From: Neodiprion pinetum
Taxonomy: Eukaryota; Arthropoda; Insecta; Hymenoptera; Diprionidae
Direction of reading: 5' to 3'
DNA length: 64,000 nucleotides
Assembly (NCBI RefSeq): GCF_021155775.2
Contig: NC_060232.1
Span: 24,807,922-24,871,921, forward strand
How positions within the stretch are numbered: position 1 is the stretch's first letter; each line of letters starts with the position of its first letter. The position numbers and the translations under genes are program-made. The notes below the pieces were generated by a model that saw only the letters and a list, made by a program, of their open reading frames with translations, was not told the DNA's origin and ran no database searches. Shown here one piece after another: positions 39,212-51,211 of this stretch.

Positions 39212-42180
39212 ATGGAAGGGACAGCTAATGAAGAGAAAGAATTAGTGGAAATGTGCCGCTTGTGCGCCAAAACTGGTTTGGGATATATTCCAATTTTCGC
39301 TGACAAGAATTCTGCAGTCGCTGAAAAAATAAGCAGATGTCTACCTATAATTGTGAGCAACGGTTTGAAAACTTTTATCCAAACCAGAAAGATATTTGGC
39401 AACCGAGAAAGTCCTGAGCGCCACTAAATTATTTTTGAATAACATCAACATTGTAATATCCGAAATCTTCGGACTCCTTTTTTGCCTTCTCGGTTAGATC
39501 GATTTATGTAACTTTCCACAGAGTTCTGACTGTTATTCATGTACATCGGATAAAATTATGACTGTTCACAATTTTATGGTAAAAAGTCTGTGACAAAACT
39601 AACTTTCCTTTTTAAACTAATATTACAGTATATTTTTTAAAATCTCAAAATTGTTTCTTGGGCTCTCTTGCGTATTGAACGAATTAACATAACTTGCCAC
39701 TAAAATTGTATAGAATTGTTCAATTAGTAGCGCACTCAGCCTACTTATCTAATATTATATTTTTTACAGGTGCTGATGACTGATGAGTTACCATTATTTG
39801 TATGCCAAAACTGCTTTTCTTACTTGAACATTAGTTATAAACTAATTGTCGATTCTATAAAAACTGATACTCTTTTGCGATCACAGTTGGCATCATTGAA
39901 TAAACCAGATTGTTCTGGTGCGAAAAGCGATACAGAAGAAATAGCACAAGAAGTTACAGTTAAAATAGATAGTAGTCAGCTATCCAAACAATACATAGAA
40001 GAATTTGACGAAAGTTTAAAAGTTCCGATAAAATGTGACCTGTGTGACAAGATATTCGAGGATATGAATATATTTGATACCCACATTGAAGAGGATCATC
40101 TATTGGAATGGCCATGTAATTTTTGCGACAATAGTTACCGAGAGTCCAGAGATCTGTTGGCGCATAAAGAAACCAGTCATTACGGGGAAATCACAACCTG
40201 TGCAAACTGTACCAATCGAAAAGCCAACAATTCACTAGCTGTATGTAAATCTGAATCAATGGATTTATCAGATGTTCACGAGGAACGTTTAGGCACTGCA
40301 TCAGAGACGGTGACACCAGAAATAAAACTGGCTAAAAATTCTCTGGAAGTAATGTGCAAAGTATGCAAAATTACCGTAGAAAATTCAAAGCTCCTTCCTA
40401 AGCATTACAGTATTCACAGAAGGAAAATTGCCAGATGCCATACCTGCCAAACACGGTGTCATTCAGTCTATGACTTGTTTTTACACAAAAGGTCGGCTCA
40501 TAATATGTACAAAAAAGTTAACTTAAGGTTTGTATGCGACATGTGTGATAAAATATTTTCAAACAGTTCACAATGGCAACACCACATGGATAAGGCATGT
40601 CCTAGAAAGTTTTCTGTTCATTCTTGCAAGTATTGTAAAAACAGTTTTTCAACACATCACAAACTTACGTATCATCTTAGGGTGAGTAATCATTTTGCCA
40701 TATTTGATTAAATGTTGCGTAACAAAATTTTTTATTCACATAGTTTAGTGCAGTTTCTTGTACTCTATTGGAATTGATGGATATTAATAATTGAAATTAA
40801 ACGAAAGAACGAATTTTCGTTGATCTGTTACTAAAGTTGTAACATGACATTTCAGAAACATAAAAAGGAAATGCTGGACGATCCTGATGTAACTGTATAT
40901 AAATGTGTCGCATGTCCTAAAGTATTTGTGGACCAACAATTTTACCAGAAACATAGAAATGTGAGTATTATTTTTGAAGGGAAGCTGTTGCTTATTAGTC
41001 AAAGGGATATGAAAGCTCCACAAATTGTTGAGGGATTTAAACATTATAATAATTAATTATAGTGTCAATTATTTAGGTACACGATCCAGAATGCTGGGAC
41101 AAGTTCAAATGCACCCTATGCAATCGATCTTTTAGAGACAGAGTTAGATTGAAAGAACACAATCAATCTGTTCATGAAGGAGTTAGACCTCATCAATGCG
41201 ATGTTTGTGGTCGTATGTTTCATCGTTCATCTAACATGGTAAGATAAATGTCGACGCAATTTTAATGCATAAGCTTTTTCGGGTAATAAACATTAAATGA
41301 ACTGAATTTTATTTTTTCAATTATACAGAAGGCTCATAGAATGAAACATTTTGGCCATAAGTGCTCCCAGTGTGAAGAAATATTCCAAACTGTACGTCTA
41401 CTTACCAATCATATGCAGGACGTTCATAAAATTGAAGTAAATTTAAAAAACCCTGCAAAAAAATACAGTAGTAGTTGCTACGTTTGTAGATTTTGTGGGA
41501 AACAACTTGCCACCAATCAGTCGATCCTTGATCACGAACGCATTCACACTGGTGAAAAACCCTACAGCTGTAATTTGTGCGATAAGACTTTCAGGTATAT
41601 TTACTGCTATCGTATTATCTACTTTGCTAATTTTATTCGTTTGTATTAATGATTAATTTTATTCAATCTTTCACATTATAGAAGTTATACCGCCAGATGG
41701 GCTCATGTTCAACGCCATAAAAAAGGAAGTTACGTATGTGAGCATTGCGGCAAATGCTTCAGGTAAATCAAACATCATTTCAACAAATATTTTTTCACTC
41801 AATTTTACACGATTCTTACAGTTTTCTTATACAAAAACAGGGTAAAAGAAAAAATTTGAATCTTCTGTTACAGTTACAAACAGAACTTGACCACCCATGT
41901 GCAAATACATGTTCCCAATGAAGAACGGAAGCACCCATGTTCAAAATGCGGCAAACGTTTCCTGAGGAAGGCGCACCTCAATGTGCACATGCGTATTCAT
42001 GACGGAGTGCGTCCCTATGCTTGTGACATCTGTTTGTTTAGGTTTACACAATTAGGAGACATGAAACGGCATCGTGCGAGACACGCAAATGGTGAAGTTC
42101 GCTTGAGTTTTCCCAGAAGGAAAACAGTGCAAGAAGATTTGCAAATCGATGGATATGGTGCTGCAGCACAGAAACTTTAA
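39212..42180 (+). CDS. ZAD domain C2H2 zinc-finger protein
   Basis: Putative transcription factor or chromatin architectural protein. Seven exons: 39212-39352, 39770-40681, 40856-40960, 41077-41238, 41329-41594, 41682-41762 and 41874-42180, totalling 1974 nt or 657 aa with matching phases. The start is MEGTANEEKELVEMCRLC. An upstream in-frame ATG at 39062 is less likely because it would add a hydrophobic leader. The ZAD (zinc-finger-associated) domain uses CRLC (Cys15/18) and CQNC (Cys59/62), split by the first intron, and typically mediates dimerisation. About 15 C2H2 fingers follow from residue about 130 to 640, the first seven irregular and widely spaced, the last eight more regular. Only one canonical TGEKP linker is seen (HERIHTGEKPYSC). 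The family is arthropod-expanded, and orthology cannot be assigned by eye. Confidence 0.9.
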
Positions 42181-44630
42181 CATTTTCCATTGACTTGTGC
42201 ACTACTATTAATTTTAAAACAATTGAACGTATATCTTAAATTTTGAAATCCTGCCGAAGGTTTAACTCTACTTTTGTACATAAGGAATTATCATGTTATC
42301 TTTCTGTTGAGCTATATTGAATTTTAAAATACGACGTGAAAAATTCAACATATTTTCATAAGAATGGACTTGCTTGAAACAATTCAAGGGGAAAAATTTC
42401 GTAGAGCTCCGTATTCTTGATTATAGAAATAACAAGAATTCATTTATGAACCCCTTGACTGTCAGCGACACATATGTGCAGAAAAGTCGTGCCACTTTTG
42501 TGTCATGATACATATGTGGGCATTTGAAGAAAAGACATGTTTTTACTACATCGATTTGACTGTAAATCATCATTTTTGAGGTCGCTGAATTATAGGATAA
42601 ATCTCCGAAATTTTTTTTCCAATACAAAAGTGGCAAGACAATCTCATTTTCGCCTGACTGCTAAGGAGTTAATTATACCTGTACATTACTACAACGTCTA
42701 AATGTAGATTTTAATTGTTATTTACTATGTGCTTAATGTTAATATCGTACTAAACGTGATCAATAATGTGTATAGAAAATTTTGCAACAGATCGATGAAA
42801 ATTCCTGAAACATGTACGTTTGCACTGTAAGTTTTGATTAAAGACAACTTCTTAGGCTAATTAATAGTATAGGATCATTTGTGATTATTCTTTATTTATC
42901 TATTACATGGCTGGCTGATATGGCAACCAAATGAGAGATGACTGATCTGTGCTTTGATGTAACAAGTCAGTGTGATGCATGACTCAAAGTGATGAACTTC
43001 ATCTCAATCAATCTCAGCATATAAATAATGAGATTACATCGCACTGCTGACCCAAGCGACAGGTGTAATGTCTAACTGAACGCGAACAATGGAAATATGG
43101 TGTACTACAGATTATAAATTGAAGTTACAAATGATGAGCAATTGACTCTGATATGATTTGTGTTACTCAGGTGATTGCACTCACTGAGTCTGTGGTCAAC
43201 TGGCACTAACAAGGAATGCTTCTCAATGACCCAACAAAGATTTTGGTGATTTTTTTTTTTGGGCGGTCGAAGGTCCCAATAAGAAAACGCTAAGACCGTT
43301 TGCCTGCAAATTCAGATTTACAAGAAATATGATTTTTACATTTTTTTTTTCCAATTTTTTCTATAATTCATTTCTACCAGTTCTGAATTGTGTAATCAAA
43401 ACGTGTTTAACTTTCAGAGTGATGAAAATTATTGTTTGATCGTAATATTGCACAGTTTACGGTGAAACATCGATCTTGCGCGAAATATTACTTTCAATTG
43501 AACTCTTACATTGCTACTTTGCCGAAACACATAGTTATAATCTGCTATTCCACATCAAAGGAAATTGAAGCGAGTATAATACTTTGCGCTGTTGCTCATT
43601 TATTTAATTTTAAGAGGTCAGAATGGATTATATATTATGTTACGTGTCCGAAAGGTGGAGTTGAAAGAGTTGAAGAGGCTGTTCAAGAAGAGATCTATAT
43701 GTTGTTTGTAGCCACCTGCAATAAAAAGAGTACCGAAAACTGTGATCGAAGGTAGAACCCGAGAATTTCTTTGCACTTATTTGTAACGGTTTACCTATTG
43801 CATTAAACGTATAACCTGCCTCTTATGGATAGCAATCTTGTGGGGTTGTAATTTAAACATGCAGATCACGTTATCACAAACGATCATAATCATCCTTATC
43901 TTATGAAAATATCTGTTTTGGAATATTTAGTGTTACAAAAATCTGAGATACATCGGAAACTTGTACTCTAAATTTTACTCAAACCTCTACTCAAACTAAT
44001 GAAAGTTAAAAGTTTGAAAAATTTCGAAACACTTTCGATCGATATAGCCCAAAAATTCTTGTATCGAATTCCAAAAAATTGGACAAAAAGGTAACACAAC
44101 TGTCAATATTTTCTGAGAATTTGCGATTTTTGAGCTGATAATTACGGCAGCGGTAAAAAAACGATTAAAAATCCCAAAAACCAATGCTTTTCTTATGGGA
44201 AAAAGTAAGGTTTCCTAGGCGTGGGTAAATATGGAGGGAAATTTTTTTTAAAAATTCGGCCATTTTTTTTTAATTATTACGAATCAATTTGGGGGGTAAG
44301 ACCATTAAAATTCGATTTTGCCCTTCTTAAGGACAAGTCTAATGTATATGTATGTATTTCCAAAACGGATATCAATCGCTGACCGAAGAAATATTTTTTT
44401 TAATCAAGGTTTTCTCCCAGTATGTAGATCTATTGCACCTCTCACAAATACACTTTTATTCTATGTTCCAAGAAACCCATTTATAACTCATTATTCGTCA
44501 AGTTCTACTCTTTTTATTTTCTGAGTTCTATTTTACTCTGGTAGTATCAATTTCAACATATATCAAACTTCAAGGTCGACGAATAACAATTTCACACTCA
44601 ACAGTGTTTTCCTGAACGTTGTAAATAAAT
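42181..44630. other. Intergenic, no supported gene
   Basis: About 2.4 kb. The first part is the 3' UTR of the ZAD gene. An open frame at 43432-43755 (107 codons) is not recognisable and has no splice or start context to support it. T-rich runs lie at 43247-43261 and 43340-43350. Confidence 0.45.
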
Positions 44631-44639
44631 TATCGTTAT

Positions 44640-45120
44640 CAATTTGAATTATTTTTTTCCCCTTGATACTAATTCTTTTTCTGACCATCTATTCCCTGCA
44701 TTGAGAATTAGACTGAAATTTTTTTGGATTTTTTCAAAAAATTTCGACGATTTTGAATATTACTGGAATCAATTCTTTGATGCACTATATCGATATAATT
44801 TTACGATTTCGTGTAGTCCGAACATGCTGCAAGTAACGGATCAAAAGTTACAACAAAAAAACGAAGGATTCCCTTCGTAATTTCGCTGCTGTTCGCCCTA
44901 CGTTCTTTTTGGAGCGTTTTCTTCGTCCCTGTGGTTCTAATTGGTCAAGAATAGGTCATACAAGTCGATTAGAAGATGAAAAATTTTTGCTCAAAAAAAA
45001 GGTATCAATAATCGCAATGGATTTTTGGAGAAAAATTTTGACTAATTTTGATGATGCTGAAATCAATTTTTTTGATGCAATATGTCGACCTAATTTTGCG
45101 TGAGGAATCGATTGTGCGCA
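44640..45120 (+). repeat. Dispersed repeat pair, same family as 57060-57950
   Basis: Two diverged units (about 44690-44820 and about 44985-45110) share TTTTGA, AATCAATT(T/C)TTTGATGCA and ATAT(C)GA..TAATTTT, and the second ends GCGTGAGGAATCGAT. The same words occur at about 57860-57945 (TTTGATGCACTACATCGA, GCGTGAGGAATCGATAG). No coding function was seen. Confidence 0.55.
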
Positions 45121-45959
45121 GTCTTGACTCGCAACGAATAACGGAATAAAAGGAATGACCGAAACATATAAGATTTGCGCCAGGGTGCCAAAAAGATGGG
45201 GAAGGAAAATGACGAATTCATCGCTACGAAGTTTCTTTCAGCTCAGTTTCAGTGTGTTTATTACACTTTAATCTTAGGAAAAGTGCTCAGGAGTCAGTTT
45301 AAGCAGGGCAGGCTACAATCCATACTGCATGTGATTTCGATGCTGTGTCTCTAAAGGCATGCCTGCTAGAGAGGACATTTATCGCCTGCTGAATGAGCCA
45401 CAGATCAAAAGTGACGGCCGAAAAGACAGAATGCTGGACCAACGTTCCAAAGAAAGGGGAAAGATGAACTCGTAGGTTTAATGATTTAGTTTCAGTTTAT
45501 TCAATATGCCTCAATCATAGCACAAGTGTTCTGAGTTAGTGATAGTACTGTAATATTAAGCTGTCACATATTGTTGTTGTGGAAGACAAAAAGAAATGTA
45601 AAATAAGTATTTAACATTTCATAAGTATTCGAACTGTTTTATAAGGAAAAAGAAGTGCAATATGTATACATATCCTTATGCAGAATATGAAAATTGTCAT
45701 ATGAAGTAGTTATTATTAAGTTTGTACATAGAGTTCAAGCTTCGGCCTCCGTGCAGGTGCAATGCTTCTCTGCAGGAAACGATAAGCATGCTATTGTATT
45801 GTTACTATTTGATGTTACCAGCATTGAAACAAATGAATGAATTAAACCATTCCTTTGTATTTTCTTTGTATTTTGTGGGCAGTTGGTGCTACGATCTTTG
45901 AAATTTCTTTTTTGCTATGTCCGGGGTTGAATTGGCCTGAAAAGGGTCATTTGAAACGA

Positions 45960-46200
45960 TTCAAAGACTGAAGTGTTTTGCTTCAAGCGTTGACTGAGGA
46001 GAATGAAAACAGTTTCCCTAATGGGCTTTGTTGTGACAAACAAATTCGTCGTGCGCTTGCGCTCCCTGAGTTGTTCCAATGATAGAGTTGAGAACTTATT
46101 GCAGAACATCAGAGAGTTACCGATTTCGACGTGATGCTGGCTGCATACACCTTCCGAGTGACAAAGTCTCCGTAATGGTAAGCCCAAGCCAGTACTTAGC
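45960..46200 (-). repeat. Outer repeat segment, inverted copy of 56790-56995
   Basis: Read on the minus strand it matches 56790-56995 (shared words AGACTTTGTCACTCGGAA/AGACTGTGTTACTCGGAA, CTCTCTGATGTTCTGCAAT, CTCAGGGAGCG). It therefore belongs to the repeat unit whose other copies form the palindrome, and it marks the far end of the third, outer copy. Confidence 0.65.
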
Positions 46201-46499
46201 CTGTGTGCACTTACCGACTTGCAGCGTTACAAGAAATTAATAATAAGAATAAATTTACTCCAAAATTCGTGGCAAAACAGTGATTTAATTAAAATATAGG
46301 TACTCGAGGAAAAAATGTATACATAGATCATAAATAATAATAGATCAGATGTAATAATGATGCAGGGACCAAGAAGTATATATGTATATGCGGTCCATGT
46401 ACGATATTAATATATATAATATGATCCATTTAAGATCCGTACTATAAATTTTATAATTTTTCAGGAGACAGACTAGATTATCTAAAATATTACGGCCAT

Positions 46500-47480
46500 G
46501 ATATGAAAATATAAGAATTATTCATTTCGAAATGGGATTCTATTCGACACGCGCTCGATGTATTCCATAACATCAATATTCATAATTATTCCAACAAATT
46601 TTCATTTGCTCTATTGACTTGAATTTTCGGAGGCACAGAATCAAAACGGTGTTTTAACTAGTCGCAAGTGAAGTATCTACGTTGGGTAGCGAAGCCGAAT
46701 TGTTTTTCGAAAAGTGTTCGAATGGAAAAAATTCAGAGTTACTGTAATATATGACGGATGCGCTAGTTTTGATCCAGATGAAATGGATGCTCCGTATATG
46801 AGACAGTATTTAATGCAATGTCCTGATTTAAAGACTAAAAAAGGTGATTGCCGGCGATTTTTTTTTTTTTTTTAAGAATATATCTTGAGTCAAAGGCTGA
46901 CCATCGAAGGGCCTAGTCACTTGAGTCTCGAATCGGCAGGAAAGATGAAGTGCATAATTCTTGTCTGAAATGTAAAAGCGAAATTCATTATACATCATGT
47001 CATATTGTACATCATGCATCATACATAGTATGAGAGATCGAAACCAGAGTTTGGACGTTCGGATGTTTAGAAAGTGACGTCACCCAAAATTTCTTTTCTC
47101 GAAATATCAGCTAGCAGAATTCCTCAGTATGGAAACAACCGCGCAGTAGAGCGGACGTATGAGAATCGCGCTCCGCAGATTTCGAGAACCGGGTTCTCTA
47201 CTTCCTGGTTTCTGCGCTCCGGGGCCGCTTCCTGGTGCAACTCGACTTCCAGGACAAGCGCTCCTATTTTCTGCGCTCCAGGTCCACTACCTGGTGAAAC
47301 TCGACTTTCAGGAACGAGCGCTCCGTAGTTTCTGCGCTCCAGGTGGCCCACCTGGTGAAACTCGACTTCCAGGACAAGCGCTCCGTATTTTCTGCGCTCC
47401 AGGTCCACTACCTCGTGAAACTCGACTCTCGGAGGACGAGGAAGACGAGGAGAACAAGATGGACGAGAAGGACGAGGATT
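46500..47480 (+). repeat. Third, outer copy of the palindrome-arm unit
   Basis: 46500-46860 is about 85% identical by eye to 49705-50050 (AATTATTCATTTCGAAATGG, ACACGCGCTCGATGTAT, GATGCGCTA, TATGAGACAGTATTTAA). 46880-47480 then matches the start of the left arm: GGCTGACCATCGAAGGGCCT, an ATC/ATAC microsatellite (about 46985-47030), AACCGCGCAGTAGAGCGGAC, and about five diverged 60-bp units (47190-47430). It lacks the 115-bp array. It stands in the same orientation as the left arm. Confidence 0.75.
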
Positions 47481-47490
47481 TGTGCACGGT
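47430..47490 (+). pseudogene. Acidic exon-like segment with splice donor (Unc-76-like)
   Basis: The frame reads EDEEDEENKMDEKDEDLCT and ends at a GTGAGA donor (47491) in phase 0. This fits directly onto the phase-0 exon at 48074. No clear acceptor is visible upstream, where sequence is of the 60-bp repeat type. Similar segments with the same donor stand in both palindrome arms (about 52440-52514 and, inverted, 54014-54090). Confidence 0.5.
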
Positions 47491-47514
47491 GAGAATAATA
47501 TTTTTATAATATTT

Positions 47515-47725
47515 GATGAATTAGGATCAGGATCAGGAGTAGGAATAGGAGTAGGATCAGAAGGAGGAGTAGGAGTAGGATCAGGAATAGGATCAGGAGT
47601 GGTAGTAGGAGTAGGAGTAGGATCAGAAGTGGGATCAGGAGTAGGAGTAGGAGTAGCAGTAGAAGTACAAATAGGAGAAGGATCAAGAGTAGGTGTAGGA
47701 TCAGGAGAAGAATTAGTATCAGAAG
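47515..47725 (+). repeat. Purine-rich minisatellite
   Basis: Degenerate tandem units of the type GGATCAGGAGTAGGAGTA. They stay open in several frames (Gly/Val/Ser or Thr/Pro/Asp repeats) only because of the short period. Confidence 0.8.
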
Positions 47726-47940
47726 TAGTCAACCACCTCCGACCACCTTCGTCCTCTTCGTCCACCTCGTCCCCGTCCTCTTCTTCCTCCGCCGCCTCGT
47801 TATCCTCGTCGTCCTCGACTTCCTCGAATACCGCCGCTCACTTCCAACCACCGCCAAACACTTCCTACCCCCTCCTGCCCCCGCCAAACACCACAACCAT
47901 CTCCGTCCACCTCCTACCACACCCTGCCGCCTTTTTCTGC
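47725..47940 (+). repeat. Pyrimidine-rich segment related to the palindrome core
   Basis: C/T-rich sequence with CCACCTC, TCCTCGTC and CAACCACCGCCAA words. It resembles the C-rich inner end of the right arm (about 53530-53620). Confidence 0.6.
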
Positions 47941-48073
47941 TCTTTTTAAATCATATTATTTACTCAGAGTAATTTTAGTCAGGAACTTGCTTAACTGGCG
48001 CTTATATCCTAATCCTTTTTCTTCAACGTTGTAATTGCAAGATATAACTAATTTTTAATATTCCGCATTGCAG

Positions 48074-48411
48074 GAAAGTCCGTCAATGGAACGGTCTGCT
48101 GACTCCGAAGGATCTCTACTGGATGTGGATGAAACTTTGGAAAGAAGTAAGGAGGTTCTAGGATCACCATTCTACGAAGAAAGTAATAAGATCAAGAATT
48201 CTTAACTTGTATACTAATATCGCCTTGTCTTCATTTGTATCAAAACATCTATGTTTGCACGGTCTTGATTGAAGTTGGAATTTCATGTTGACAATTGATT
48301 TCAGAACTGCGTCAGCTGTCAACTGGCCAATTAACAGAGCTTCTCGGTGAAATGGAATCCTTGGTCGGAGCGCTCAGCGAAACTTTAATAGCTGAGTATT
48401 ATTATTATTAA
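48074..48411 (+). pseudogene. Two orphan exons of a FEZ/Unc-76-like gene
   Basis: FEZ/Unc-76 proteins are kinesin-1 adaptors for axonal transport. Exon 48074-48182 encodes a Ser/acidic stretch ending KEVLGSPFYEE. Exon 48305 onward, joined in phase 1, encodes KLRQLSTGQLTELLGEMESL and then VGALSETLIAE. This resembles the FEZ coiled-coil start (human FEZ1: SGSELTELLDQVEGAIRDFS). In FEZ proteins the next residues are LA.RDELE.EKE, but here the frame runs into YYYY and a stop at 48409-48411. A weak donor (GA|GTATTA, 48396) could lead to a later exon, but none was found before RpS26. N-terminal FEZ exons were also not found. It is either a truncated duplicate or part of a gene with distant exons. 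Confidence 0.55.
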
Positions 48412-49700
48412 TATTAGCTTACTTTTGTAAGTATTTATGAATATAGCCTCCATGAATATTCATTGTTGGTATATAAGGTCTGGCAACGTACCTACTTTCT
48501 GTAATGTTAAAGATTTTGAAAGAAATTAACTAACTATAAAAATGGGTAAAAAATATTATCTCTAATAGTGAATGTAGCTAATACAGCTTTAACCGTATAT
48601 TGATTATGTTAATGATCTATTGTGACAAGATCGGAATTAGATAAGCTCTCTAAATACTCTTTTCTAGTCTATTAATTTATATCATGTATATGTAAATGTA
48701 TATTTCTTCAGTTTATACAATCACTGCACTAGGATTACCCTTGCCACGTTTTATGGTGCGCTTGTGTAATTTGTATATTATTAACCTTACGTTTTACTCT
48801 ATTTGCAACAAGTTATGAGTGTTTCTAATTTCTTGGCAATTATTTATGTACATGTATGTGTATATATGTATATGTATACTTATGCATGTGTATATACATA
48901 TGTACACATATTTAAAACTAGATTTTTACAATAAACACAGAGGTTTTAGTATATTCACATACGGATTTCTGTGTATAGGTATACTTGAACTAAGATATCC
49001 TTATCTCTAATACGGAGTTCTTCGTAATTCGCATTTGTTCTTGTAACCCAATGTCCTACATACGATGGCAAAAATCGAGATCCAACTTGACTGAGTTTCA
49101 AAGCCCTGTTGACATAAAAGCAGCTATTTGATAGAAATTATAGTTCATAGTTTACACAGCCCGTTGCATGATATTTCATTATAAATACATATGTTTCAAT
49201 GTATTTAGGAATAATTTATCAAATATACAGAGGTCATGTGCAAATAATAAATGAATTGATTCGACCGCAGTTTGATGTATTCATTAGAGCTTTAACAATA
49301 AATTTAAGCTTTGTTACTTCTTTTATTTTATTATGGGTGATCAAAAACATTTCCGATTATTCGTGCTGTGGAAGCATGGGGATTAAACCAAATGTAGCAA
49401 AAGATTAGAAACAGTGTATGTGGAGTACGGGTATTTTTCTAATAATGCAAACACGTGCCGCTAGCTTGGTTTTGACATATCTAGAATACCGCGCCTTGCG
49501 AATTAGCTTTCCAGACATAGATGAATGATGAATTTTAAGGACTGCATTATCGTTGTTGAATACTCTATGCCTCATGGGAAAAGAAAATCTGTAACGATAA
49601 AATTGATGCACCGGATCAGCGTCAACTTTAACTTTTGAAATGTCCTACCATTTTCGAACACCTCCAACCATCCTATTTACCTATATTACTAGATTAGCTA
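48412..49700. other. AT-rich spacer with TA/GT microsatellite
   Basis: There is no gene I can support. A (TATG/TGTA)-rich microsatellite lies at about 48845-48912. Confidence 0.5.
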
Positions 49701-49704
49701 CGAT

Positions 49705-50129
49705 ATGAAAAGAGAAGAATTATTCATTTCGAAATGGGATTCTATTCGACACGCGCTCGATGTATCCCATAACACTAATATTCAAAATTATTCCAACAAC
49801 TTTTCATTTGCTCTCTCGATCTTGAATTTTCATAGGCATAGAATCGAAACGCTGTTTTAGCTGGTCGCAAGTGAAGTATCTGCGTTGGGTGGAGGAGCAG
49901 AATTGTTTTTCGTAAAGTATTCGAATGGAAAAAAATTCAGAGTAACTGTAATACATCACGGATGCGCTAATTTTGAACAAGACGAAATGGATGCTTCGTA
50001 TATGAGACAGTATTTAACGCTGCGTAGTGATTGAAAGACCTAAGAAGGTGATAGGGAGAGAAAGAACGAAGCTTCTTAACACTTCGAGTGTATTTTAACA
50101 CACATTTGAAAGATACGAGCAAAATTTTT
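49705..50129 (+). repeat. Repeat flanking the left arm, copy of 46500-46860
   Basis: About 85% identical by eye to 46500-46860. It has no inverted partner beyond the right arm, so it lies just outside the palindrome. Confidence 0.7.
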
Positions 50130-50295
50130 CATCATCCAACTGTCGCAGAACGGCAGCGTTATTAGCCGACCTGTTCACTGAAGAATATATCTTCAGTCAA
50201 CGGCTGACCATCGAAGGGCCTGGCCGCTTGAGTCTGGAATCGGCAGGAGAGATAAAGTGCGTATTTCTTGTATGAAATGTGAAAACTGAAATAAT

Positions 50296-50366
50296 TATAC
50301 ATCATATCATATCATCGTACATCATACATCATACATCATACATCATACATCATACATCATCATACA
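50296..50366 (+). repeat. ATC/ATAC microsatellite, left arm
   Basis: Tandem TACATCA units. The inverted partner is at about 56550-56625 and a shorter relative at about 46985-47030. Confidence 0.85.
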
Positions 50367-50599
50367 GAGTATTAAAGGTCGAAACCAAAGTTTGGATGTC
50401 GGATGTTCAGAAAGTAACGTCACCAATTCAAAATCAGCTAGCCGAATTCCTCAGTCTGGAACGAACCGCGCAGTAGAGCGGACGGATGAGAGTCGCGCTC
50501 CGCAAATTTCGAGTACCGGGTTCTCAACCTCCCGGATCCCGCGCTTTGGGTCCGCTACGTATTTCGAGTACCGGGTTCCCAACCTCCCGGATCCCGCGC

Positions 50600-51010
50600 T
50601 TCGGGTCAGCTACGCGGTGAAACTCGACTTCCAGGACACGCGCTCCGTAATTTCTTTACTCCAGGTCCGCTACCTGGTAAAACACGACTTTCAGGACACG
50701 CGCTCCGTAATTTCTTTACTCCAGGTCCGCTACCTGGTAAAACACGACTTTCAGGACACGCGCTCCGTAATTTCTTTACTCCAGGTCCGCTACCTGGTGA
50801 AACACGACTTTCAGGACACGCGCTCCGTAATTTCTTTACTCCAGGTCCGCTACCTGGTGAAACACGACTTTCAGGACACGCGCTCCGTAATTTCTTTACT
50901 CCAGGTCCGCTACCTGGTGAAACACGACTTTCAGGACACGCGCTCCGTAATTTCTTTACTCGAGGTCCGCTACCTGGTGAAACACGACTTTCAGGACACG
51001 CGCTCCGTAG
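50600..51010 (+). repeat. 60-bp tandem array, left arm (six units)
   Basis: Six near-identical units with TCCGTAATTTCTTTACTCC at about 50645, 50705, 50765, 50825, 50885 and 50945, followed by degenerate units to about 51210. Each unit contains a small hairpin, CCAGGT-CCGCT-ACCTGG. Because 60 is divisible by 3, the frame 50392-51228 stays open for 278 codons with a 20-residue repeat (core VRYLVKHDFQDTRS). Confidence 0.92.
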
Positions 51011-51211
51011 TTTTTGCGCTCAAGGTCCACTACCTGCAGGAACTCGACTTCCAGAACAAGCGCTCCGCAGTTTTGGCTGTCCAGGTACTTGACCTGATGA
51101 CTTTTGACCTTCGGGAGCAATTTTGCGTAGTTTCGGCTGTACAGGTTCGCGACCTCGTGACTTTTGACCAAGCACTGTGTAGTTTCTGCGCGGGTCCGCT
51201 ACGCGGTGAAA

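Noticed and set aside
43432..43755. 107-codon open frame after the ZAD gene
   Set aside because: No domain recognised, begins with a non-ATG codon in the sequence, and no splice structure around it.
47124..47949. Open frames of 155 and 213 codons with Gly/Val/Ser or Thr/Pro/Asp repeats
   Set aside because: They are translations of a minisatellite in opposing frames and have no support as genes.
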